Below, piece by piece: positions 1 to 6,056 of a stretch of DNA of 13,659 nucleotides (its first letter is position 1; every line of letters begins with the position of its first letter). A program made the position numbers and the translations under genes. The stretch is from JBGPFS01 sp041483455. GTDB taxonomy: Bacteria; Chloroflexota; Limnocylindria; Limnocylindrales; CSP1-4. Location of the stretch: contig JBGPFS010000047.1 in NCBI GenBank assembly GCA_041483455.1, forward strand, positions 1-13,659, read 5' to 3'. Under the pieces are notes generated by a model that made no database searches, had not been told where the DNA came from, and worked only from the letters and a program-made list of their open reading frames with translations.

Positions 1-1
1 C

Positions 2-592
2 GCCGCGCTCGCCTCGAACCGCCCCGACGACCCCGAGCGCACCCCACCGGACGTGGCGCGCCCGGCGCATGCCGAGGATTACACCGCACCGGACGCGGCG
101 ACCCCGCCTCCGGCGGTCGCGGCGGGTCCTGCGGGCCCGGTCGCCCCGGCGGCCGGTACCGCCCGGCTCGTCGCGGCGGCGGCCGCGGCGCTCGAGGGCC
201 AGCCGTTCGACGAGTGGCGGCTCGGGGGCGTCGTGCGGGCCGTCTTCGTCGAGACCGGGCTCGACGGCCACGACGCGGATCGGGCGACGGCGCTCGTGCG
301 CGGCCTGGTCCTGGGCGGACCGGAGCTCCGCGCGCTCGGTCCCGACGCGCCGGCCCGCTGGTTCGCAGACGAGCCCCTCCGGGCGGCCCTGCGCGTCAAC
401 GAGGCCGACGGGACGACCTGGTTCGAGCGCGAGGCGTTCGAGCTCCTCGTCGAGGTCGTCGGGTCGCTGCCGGCGAGTCGCTCGACCGACGGCTCACTCC
501 TGGTCCGGGCGGCCGAGGCGGCCGGCTACCGGGTGGATCGTCTCCTGGCCGCGCTCGCCGGGCCGGGCCCCGACGCCCCGGCGCGGCGCTGA
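2..592 (+). CDS. Partial hypothetical protein, C-terminal end, Pro/Ala-rich linker plus helical domain
   Basis: The frame is open from the window edge with no stop before the TGA at 590-592, so this is probably the 3' part of a gene that starts upstream. A GTG at 53 is a possible internal start but has no convincing ribosome-binding site. The first ~55 visible residues are rich in Pro, Ala, Asp and Gly and look like a disordered linker. From about base 160 the protein becomes an ordered, mostly helical domain with a segment reading L-R-V-N-E-A-D-G-T-T-W-F-E-R-E-A-F. From memory this resembles the helical tail found after some alpha-amylase-like glycosidases (motif G-V-N-x-x-x-G-V-x-W-F-N-K-E-x-F), but I cannot confirm it, so I assign no function. 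It ends 8 nt before the sensor kinase and could be in its operon. Confidence 0.6.
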   Translation, partial: AALASNRPDDPERTPPDVARPAHAEDYTAPDAATPPPAVAAGPAGPVAPAAGTARLVAAAAAALEGQPFDEWRLGGVVRAVFVETGLDGHDADRATALVRGLVLGGPELRALGPDAPARWFADEPLRAALRVNEADGTTWFEREAFELLVEVVGSLPASRSTDGSLLVRAAEAAGYRVDRLLAALAGPGPDAPARR

Positions 593-600
593 GGCCGCCG

Positions 601-1920
601 ATGTCCATGCGCCTGCGCTGGCTCACCCTCCTCGTGCCGGTGCTGGTCGTCGGCGGGATGGAGCTGCTCAGTGACTCGCTGTTCGACCAGTACCTGCCGT
701 TCCCGGCCGACACGCTCCTGGTGAGCGGGGTGGTCCTGATCCTCGCCGCGGTCTTCTCGCGCGAGGCCTTCCGCCGGATCGACCGCCTCGGCGCGGAGCT
801 TCGGGCCCGGAACCGCGAGCTCGAGACCCGGCACGCCTCCGCCCGCGCCCTCCACGGGGTCAGCGTCTCGATCGCGGCCCTGGCCGACCTCGACGCGATC
901 CTCCAGGCGACCGTCGGGAGCGCGCGCCGGCTGCTGGTCGCGGACCTCGCCCTGCTCATCCTGATCGGGTCGGACGGTGAGCCGGTCCTGCGCGCCGCGG
1001 ACGGACCGGCCGAGGCGTTCGACCAGGCCGGCGGCCAGGGCGGCGACGAGATCCGGCGATTCATCCACGGTTCCGACCGCCCAGCCGTCCTCGCCGCACC
1101 GCTCCTGCGCGGCGGCGGCACCATCGGCACCCTCGCGGTCGCCGGCCGATCGGGCGGCGCGGTCGACGTCGACGACATCGAGATGCTCTCGTCGCTCGCC
1201 AACCAGGCGGCCATCGCCATCGAGAACGACCGGCTCGATCGCGAGCTGCGCGAGCTGGCGGTCCGGAGCGAGCGAGAGCGGATCGCCCGCGAGATCCACG
1301 ACGGGCTGGCCCAGGTGCTCGGCTACGTGAACACGAAGTCGCAGGCCGTCGAGGAGCTCCTGTCGGCCGGCCGGATCCCCGAGGCGCAGGGCCAGATGGG
1401 CGAGCTGGCCGCCGCCGCCCGCTCGATCTACGTCGACGTCCGGGAGGCGATCCTGGGCCTGAGCGTCACGGCCGCGCCCGAGGGCGGGCTGGTCGGGGCG
1501 ATCGAGGCCTACGCCCGCACGTTCGCGGACGCGTCGAAGGTCGCGGCCGAGATCGACGCCGATCCGGCGGTCGGGCAGGACGCGCTCGACCCGGCCGTCG
1601 AGGCCGCCGCCTTCGGCGTGGTCCGGGAAGCCCTGACGAACGTTCGCAAGCACGCCGACGCCCGTCGGGTCGCGATCCGGCTCCGGCGGACGGCGGAGGA
1701 GCTCAGCATCGAGGTCGAGGACGACGGCCGGGGGTTCGACCCCTCCGTCGGAGCGGCGGCGCCCGGGGACTTCCCGCACTACGGCCTCGTCGGGATGCGC
1801 GAGCGCGCCGCGGCGGTCGGCGGAGCCGTCGCCTGGCGCAGCGCGCCCGGTCGGGGGACGACCGTCCGGCTCAGCCTGCCGGTCGCCGCCGGGCCGGTCG
1901 GGTCGACGGTCGAGCGATGA
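601..1920 (+). CDS. NarL-family sensor histidine kinase with two membrane helices and a GAF domain
   Basis: This 439-residue kinase autophosphorylates on histidine and should pass the phosphate to the adjacent regulator. Two hydrophobic stretches near residues 7-25 and 37-55 form a short membrane hairpin with almost no extracellular loop, so sensing is probably intramembrane or cytoplasmic. A coiled region (about 60-80) leads to a GAF-like domain (about 85-210). The HisKA_3 dimerisation box reads R-E-I-H-D-G-L-A-Q with phospho-acceptor H233. The HATPase_c domain (about 335-430) has the N-box asparagine N347, G1 box D-D-G-R-G-F-D at 374-380, and G2 box G-L-V-G-M-R-E-R. The start at 601 is chosen because GAGG at 591-594 is 6 nt upstream; an ATG two codons later is less well placed. 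The stop overlaps the regulator start by ATGA. The signal is unknown; GAF domains in this family bind small ligands or haem, but none is identifiable here. Confidence 0.93.
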   Translation: MSMRLRWLTLLVPVLVVGGMELLSDSLFDQYLPFPADTLLVSGVVLILAAVFSREAFRRIDRLGAELRARNRELETRHASARALHGVSVSIAALADLDAILQATVGSARRLLVADLALLILIGSDGEPVLRAADGPAEAFDQAGGQGGDEIRRFIHGSDRPAVLAAPLLRGGGTIGTLAVAGRSGGAVDVDDIEMLSSLANQAAIAIENDRLDRELRELAVRSERERIAREIHDGLAQVLGYVNTKSQAVEELLSAGRIPEAQGQMGELAAAARSIYVDVREAILGLSVTAAPEGGLVGAIEAYARTFADASKVAAEIDADPAVGQDALDPAVEAAAFGVVREALTNVRKHADARRVAIRLRRTAEELSIEVEDDGRGFDPSVGAAAPGDFPHYGLVGMRERAAAVGGAVAWRSAPGRGTTVRLSLPVAAGPVGSTVER

Positions 1921-2582
1921 GGGTCATCGTCGCCGACGACCACGCCCTGTTCCGGGACGGGGTCGCCTCGCTCCTGCGGGCGTGGGGCCACGACGTCGTG
2001 GGGCAGGCCTCGGACGGCCCGGAGGCGGTCGCGCTGGCCGAGCGGTTCGAGCCCGACCTCGTCCTGATGGACGTCCGGATGCCCGGCGGATCCGGGCTGG
2101 ACGCCACCGCCCGGATCAAGGCCGCCCGTCCCGCCACCGCGATCGTGATGCTGACCGTCAGCGAGGACGAGGACGACCTGTTCCGGGCGATCAAGGCCGG
2201 CGCCCAGGGCTACCTGCTCAAGAACCTGGAGGCGCCCCAGCTGCGGGCGATGATCGAGGCCGTCGCCCGGGGGGAGGCCGCGATCAGCCCGGTGACCGCC
2301 GCGCGGATCATCGAGGAGTTCCTCCGGCGAGACCGGGTCGGGAACCGCGAGCCGACGAACCCGGACCGCCTGACCGAGCGGGAGGTCGACGTGCTCCGGC
2401 AGGTGACCGCCGGCCGCCGGAACAAGGAGATCGCCTCGGAGCTGGGGATCAGCGAGAACACGGTCAAGTACCACCTCAAGAACATCGTCGACAAGCTCCA
2501 CGTGGCCTCGCGGACGGAGCTCGCCGCCCGCGCCGTGCGCGACGGCCTCGTGCCGGAAGAGGACACCTCCGAGAGGTCCTAG
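1917..2582 (+). CDS. NarL/FixJ-family response regulator (REC + LuxR-type HTH)
   Basis: This 221-residue cytoplasmic DNA-binding regulator is the probable partner of the overlapping kinase. The receiver domain (1-118) has the acidic pair D7-D8, phospho-acceptor D52 in the strand D-L-V-L-M-D, switch residue T80 and the conserved K102, so it should be phosphorylatable. A linker leads to a LuxR-type four-helix HTH at about 152-214, with the typical T-E-R-E-V-D-V-L and N-K-E-I-A-S-E-L-G-I-S-E-N-T-V-K-Y-H segments. Length is normal for the family. The ATG sits inside the kinase stop region (ATGA, 1917-1920), so translation is probably coupled; there is no strong ribosome-binding site of its own. 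Its targets cannot be read from the sequence, but the nearest downstream unit, 131 nt away, is the iron-sulfur oxidoreductase module, a reasonable candidate. Confidence 0.95.
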   Translation: MRVIVADDHALFRDGVASLLRAWGHDVVGQASDGPEAVALAERFEPDLVLMDVRMPGGSGLDATARIKAARPATAIVMLTVSEDEDDLFRAIKAGAQGYLLKNLEAPQLRAMIEAVARGEAAISPVTAARIIEEFLRRDRVGNREPTNPDRLTEREVDVLRQVTAGRRNKEIASELGISENTVKYHLKNIVDKLHVASRTELAARAVRDGLVPEEDTSERS

Positions 2583-2595
2583 CCCCGGACGGCCC

Positions 2596-2634
2596 GGGCC
2601 GAGTGGCCCCCTGGCCCCTACCCGCTCAGGTAGG
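2596..2634 (+). promoter_or_regulatory. Small inverted repeats in the gap before the redox module
   Basis: The 131-nt gap between the regulator and the oxidoreductase gene contains two short inverted repeats. GGGCC/GGCCC with a 4-nt loop lies at 2596-2609, and CCTACC/GGTAGG with a 6-nt spacer at 2617-2634. Neither is followed by a T-run, so termination is doubtful. The second has the size of an operator half-site pair and could be a regulator-binding site. No clear -35/-10 pair was recognised in this gap. In such GC-rich DNA short palindromes arise easily by chance. Confidence 0.25.
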
Positions 2635-2713
2635 CGACCCCTCTCCGACGGAAGGTGGTCGTTCGGCCTCCGCGCGGCGACCCTTGTGAGGTCAAGCCGT
2701 ACCGGAGGCTGCC

Positions 2714-4711
2714 ATGGGCTACCGGATCGACGTCGATCTGGGGAATTGCATCAACTGCGGGGTCTGCATGGACGTCTGTCCGGTGCAGGCCCTCGACATG
2801 ACCCGGCCGGACCGGCCCGGCATCGAGGCGGCCGGGAACGGCGGCCCGTTGCGCTGGATGATGGAGTACCCGGTCCAGGTCGGCGAGTGCATCGGCTGTT
2901 CGATCTGCATCCGCGAGTGCCCCGTCGTGGTGATGACCCTCGCGACGATGGACGGGCCGACCCCGCTGGCACCGCGCCAGGGTCGGATCGAGCGGCCGGT
3001 CGAGGAGTCGGGCTGGATCCCGCTCTCGCAGGTCACCCGCGAGGCGCTCAAGCCGCGCAAGGTCTCGCCGTTCGACTCCGTCTTCACGTACCGGACCAGC
3101 CAGCGTCCCGAGAACTGGCAGGTCTGGCGGACGATGGTGCCCGCCGAGGCCGGCGAGCCCGGCGCCCCCTGCCAGGCGGCCTGCCCGGCGCGCACGGACG
3201 CGGGTCGCTACGTGGGCCTCATCGCCCAGGGCCGCTACGACGAGGCCTACGCGGTGGCGGCCGAGGTCAACCCCTTCCCGTCGGTCTGCGGCTGGATCTG
3301 CACGGCCCCGTGCGAAGCCGCCTGCCGGCGGGGCACGCTCGACGAGCCGATCGCGATCCGGACGCTCAAGCGGTTCGCCGCCGAGCACGGAACGCTCCCG
3401 AAGGTCGATCCGCCGAAGGTCCGCCGCCCAGAGCGCGTCGCGATCATCGGAGGCGGGCCGGCCGGCATGTCGGCGGCCTACTACCTGGCCCGACTCGGCT
3501 ACGGCGTCACGGTCTTCGAGGCGATGCCGGTCTCGGGCGGGATGATGGCGATCGGGATCCCCGAGTATCGCCTCCCGCGCGAGGTCCTCAAGGAGGAGAT
3601 CGACCGGATCCTGGGCCTCGGGGTCGAGCTCAAGCTCGACCACGCGATGGGCCGCGATTTCAACCTGAGCGACCTGGAGGGCCAGGGCTTCAAGGCGGTC
3701 TTCCTCGCGACCGGCGCACCGAAGAGCCGGCGCCTGGGCGTCCGCGGCGACGATCTCCGGGGCGTCATCCCGGCGACCCGGTTCCTCAAGGAGGTCAACC
3801 TCGGCGAGGGGACACGACTCCCGGGCGACGTCGTGGTCGTCGGTGGCGGGAGCACGGCGATGGACGCCGCGCGCTCGGCCTGGCGAAGCGGCGCCAGCTC
3901 GGTCACGGTCCTCTACCGACGCGGCTTCAAGGAGATGCCCGCCCAGGCGGAGGAGGTCGAGGAGGCGAAGCGCGAAGGCGTCGTCGTCCGGATCGGCGTC
4001 ACCGTCACCGAGGTCCTGGGGGCGGACGGCGCCGTGAGCGGCGTCCGGATCGTGGAGCAGGCACCCACCGGGGCGACCGAAAGCGGTCGGGCCGTCTGGG
4101 CGCCGGTCCCGGGCAGCGAGGCTGTCATCCCGACGACCACGATCCTCGTCGCGATCGGCGAGGAGCCGGATCCCTCGATCCTGCCCGAAGGAGCGGGCAT
4201 CGAGGTCAGCTCGTGGGCCGGCATCGTCGCCGACCCGGGCACGCTCGCGACCGGCCGGGCCGGCGTCTTCGCCGGCGGCGACGTGGTCTCCGGACCGAAG
4301 ACGATCATCGATGCGGTCGCGTCCGGACGACGCGCGGCCGGCGCGATCCACGAATACCTGGCCGGGGTCCCCGACGGCGAGGCCGCCGTCATGGCCGCCG
4401 TCCGGTACCTCACCCCGCCCGAGCCGGATCTGCGGGTCGACCTCGAACCGAGGCCGCGGGCCCACGCGCCACTCCCGATGTTCGAGCCTGGCTCATTCAA
4501 GGCCAACCAGCTCGGCTTCGCCGAGGCGACCGCCCGGGCGGAGGCGTCCCGCTGCTTCCGCTGCGATGCCGTCTACCGCTGCTCCGCCGTCACGGTCGTC
4601 GCCGGGCGCGGTCCCGCCGACGGTCATGCCGGTCGACCGGCGGCACCGGTCGCCGCGGTCCAGTCCGCCTATCCCACCGCCCAGGCCCCCAGCGCAGGAG
4701 GAGATCGATGA
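2714..4711 (+). CDS. Iron-sulfur/FAD NAD(P)H oxidoreductase, dicluster ferredoxin fused to a GltD-like module
   Basis: A 665-residue cytoplasmic electron-transfer protein. Residues 1-80 are a ferredoxin with two [4Fe-4S] motifs, C12-C15-C18-C22P and C59-C62-C65-C69P. Residues about 150-225 match the Fer4_20 region of glutamate synthase small subunit and dihydropyrimidine dehydrogenase: C153, C157, then C192, C196, C200 and C204. An FAD Rossmann motif follows (G246-x-G248-x-x-G251), with the family motif S-G-G-M-M-A-I-G-I-P-E-Y-R-L-P, then a second nucleotide-binding motif G377-x-G379-x-x-A382 for NAD(P)H. No glutamate synthase large subunit is nearby, so glutamate synthesis is unlikely; the family members most alike in design move electrons between NAD(P)H, flavin and ferredoxin-type clusters. 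A C-terminal Cys group (C614, C617, C623) is an incomplete cluster motif. Start: GGAGG at 2704-2708, 5 nt before ATG. The stop overlaps the next gene by ATGA, implying a complex with the two membrane proteins. Substrate unknown. Confidence 0.9.
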   Translation: MGYRIDVDLGNCINCGVCMDVCPVQALDMTRPDRPGIEAAGNGGPLRWMMEYPVQVGECIGCSICIRECPVVVMTLATMDGPTPLAPRQGRIERPVEESGWIPLSQVTREALKPRKVSPFDSVFTYRTSQRPENWQVWRTMVPAEAGEPGAPCQAACPARTDAGRYVGLIAQGRYDEAYAVAAEVNPFPSVCGWICTAPCEAACRRGTLDEPIAIRTLKRFAAEHGTLPKVDPPKVRRPERVAIIGGGPAGMSAAYYLARLGYGVTVFEAMPVSGGMMAIGIPEYRLPREVLKEEIDRILGLGVELKLDHAMGRDFNLSDLEGQGFKAVFLATGAPKSRRLGVRGDDLRGVIPATRFLKEVNLGEGTRLPGDVVVVGGGSTAMDAARSAWRSGASSVTVLYRRGFKEMPAQAEEVEEAKREGVVVRIGVTVTEVLGADGAVSGVRIVEQAPTGATESGRAVWAPVPGSEAVIPTTTILVAIGEEPDPSILPEGAGIEVSSWAGIVADPGTLATGRAGVFAGGDVVSGPKTIIDAVASGRRAAGAIHEYLAGVPDGEAAVMAAVRYLTPPEPDLRVDLEPRPRAHAPLPMFEPGSFKANQLGFAEATARAEASRCFRCDAVYRCSAVTVVAGRGPADGHAGRPAAPVAAVQSAYPTAQAPSAGGDR

Positions 4712-5319
4712 CTCCGGATCAGGTCACAGGCATCTTCGACGCGGGCGAGAGTTTCGTCGAAGGGACGATCGCAGCGGCGCTGGTCGCCATCTGGCTGCTC
4801 GTCATCGCGCTGCATCTCGCCCGCCCCTACATGACCACCGCGCTCAGCAAGTTCACCCTGCGGCTGGGCGCCGACCTGTGGTGGATCATCTACGTCGCGA
4901 TGCGCGACATCTTCCTGGTCCAGGTCTTCCTGGGCAGCATCATCTTCTTCTACCCGGATGTCGTGGGCGCGAACGCCCTGCCGATCACCGGGGGGCTGGC
5001 CGGCGCCTGCGCCTTCGCGGTGATGGTGATCAAGCTCGTCACGAAGGGTGACGCGGACCTCAAGTGGTTCCGGATCCAGACCCTGCTCCTGGGCCTCGGG
5101 GCGACGCTCTATATCGTCCCCTATCTCCTGGGCGTCCAGGTGACCAACATCGGGGCCGACTCGTCCAACACCCTCGCCTCGATCTTCGTCAGCTCCCTGA
5201 ACCCGACCTGGGCCCTCACGTTCTGCTACCTGTCGGGCGCGATCGTGGGCGTCCTCGCCCTGGTGGCGGTGGTCTACAACCTCCGCCCGACCTTCGTTCG
5301 CAAGCCGACCGGCAAGTAG
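4708..5319 (+). CDS. Unrecognised five-helix membrane protein A of the redox module
   Basis: A 203-residue integral membrane protein of no family I recognise. Hydrophobic stretches lie near residues 20-38, 60-82, 93-112, 123-145 and 168-190. It is a paralog of the next gene: the two align without gaps from residue 35 to 138 (offset one residue). They share L-H-x-x-R-P-Y at 35-41, T-L-R at 50-52, G54, D56, W58-W59, Y62, R66-D67, K109-L110, F121-R122 and L-Y-I-V-P at 134-138. H36 and C173 are its notable polar or metal-capable side chains in helices; one conserved His is too few to claim a bis-His haem. The ATG overlaps the oxidoreductase stop (ATGA), with a strong AGGAGGAG at 4696-4703. I infer a membrane anchor or quinone/ion-coupling subunit for the oxidoreductase; the sequence does not prove it. 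Confidence 0.88.
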   Translation: MTPDQVTGIFDAGESFVEGTIAAALVAIWLLVIALHLARPYMTTALSKFTLRLGADLWWIIYVAMRDIFLVQVFLGSIIFFYPDVVGANALPITGGLAGACAFAVMVIKLVTKGDADLKWFRIQTLLLGLGATLYIVPYLLGVQVTNIGADSSNTLASIFVSSLNPTWALTFCYLSGAIVGVLALVAVVYNLRPTFVRKPTGK

Positions 5320-5328
5320 GAGACACCG

Positions 5329-5988
5329 ATGACTGCCGATGAACTCGCCGCAGCGTTGACCTCGAACGGGTCGGTCTGGCTCGTCCTGTCGCTGGCGGCG
5401 ATCCTGCCCATCCTGTGGGCATTCACGATGACCCTCCACTTCGGCCGGCCGTACATCGTCCGGTTCCTCCAGGGGCTCACCCTCCGCTTCGGCGGCGACG
5501 TCTGGTGGCTCTCGTACGTGCTGTTCCGGGACGCGCTGATGGTCATCACGCTCGCCTTGAGCGTGATCTTCCTGATGCCGAACCTGTACATCGGGCTGGG
5601 CCTGCCGCTCACGGCGCCGCTCGCGACGGTCGTCCTCTTCTGGGCCCTCGTCGTGAAGCTCACCCGGGATGCGGATGACGATCCGGTCGCCTTCCGCTGG
5701 GTGAGCATCCTGCTCGTGATCGCCTCGATCCTGTACATCGTCCCGCAGATCTACGGGCTCGAGGCCGCCGACCAGGTCGACTCGCTCAACGCGGTCGCCG
5801 GTCTCGGCTGGATCCCGGGCGCGCTCGTCTCGGCGACGGGCGATCCGATGGTCAAGAACAACCTGGCCGACCCGATCCTGTACGGGAGCCTGGTCCTGTT
5901 CGGCCTCACCGGGGCCGGGCTCTTCGTCCGGTTCCTCCTCCGGCTCGGGGGCCAGGGCACCGACGCCGCGCCGGAAGCCGCCCGCTGA
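5329..5988 (+). CDS. Unrecognised five-helix membrane protein B, paralog of protein A
   Basis: A 219-residue integral membrane protein, last gene of the redox module. Hydrophobic stretches lie near residues 16-37, 58-83, 93-112, 124-144 and 183-205. It repeats the signature of protein A one residue later: L-H-x-x-R-P-Y at 36-42, T-L-R at 51-53, G55, D57, W59-W60, Y63, R67-D68, K110-L111, F122-R123 and L-Y-I-V-P at 135-139. The C-terminal third differs: the loop between helices 4 and 5 is longer (about 145-182) and the tail is short and polar. The start follows protein A by 9 nt, and AGGAG at 5318-5322 includes the last two bases of the TAG stop of protein A. Two related but diverged subunits side by side suggest a heterodimer in the membrane. 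Function unknown. Confidence 0.88.
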   Translation: MTADELAAALTSNGSVWLVLSLAAILPILWAFTMTLHFGRPYIVRFLQGLTLRFGGDVWWLSYVLFRDALMVITLALSVIFLMPNLYIGLGLPLTAPLATVVLFWALVVKLTRDADDDPVAFRWVSILLVIASILYIVPQIYGLEAADQVDSLNAVAGLGWIPGALVSATGDPMVKNNLADPILYGSLVLFGLTGAGLFVRFLLRLGGQGTDAAPEAAR

Positions 5989-6017
5989 CAGACGCGGGGC
6001 TCACCCCGCCGTCGCTC

Positions 6018-6054
6018 GACGAAGCCCCCGGGACCCCGACCCGGGGGCTTCGTC
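6018..6054. terminator. Perfect 15-bp hairpin between convergent genes, probable bidirectional terminator
   Basis: The arms 6018-6032 and 6040-6054 are perfect reverse complements (15 bp, with a run of five G/C pairs) around a 7-nt loop. The hairpin lies between the end of membrane gene B (5988) and the end of the oppositely oriented DUF885 gene, whose stop is only 2 nt from the arm. No T-run follows on either strand, so it is a hairpin-only or Rho-assisted terminator rather than a classical one. A smaller 6-bp hairpin, GCGGGG/CCCCGC, precedes it at 5994-6009. Confidence 0.8.
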
Positions 6055-6056
6055 CG

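Noticed and set aside
526..1779. Long - strand frame opposite the kinase gene
   Set aside because: It is the GC-driven mirror of a gene with clear kinase motifs; its translation is Arg/Asp/Pro-rich with no family motif.
2618..4465. 615-codon - strand frame opposite the oxidoreductase
   Set aside because: The + strand frame has all the Cys and Rossmann motifs; the opposite frame reads as low-complexity Arg/Asp/Gly text.
2686..4707. Upstream extension of the membrane protein A frame, which would overlap the whole oxidoreductase
   Set aside because: The extension is Arg/Gly/Pro-rich shadow sequence; the ATG at 4708 has an ideal AGGAGGAG site and the membrane protein begins there.
2714..4711. 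Glutamate synthase small subunit (gltD) assignment
   Set aside because: The N-terminal dicluster ferredoxin, missing large subunit gene and coupled membrane genes do not fit; only the flavin module is shared.
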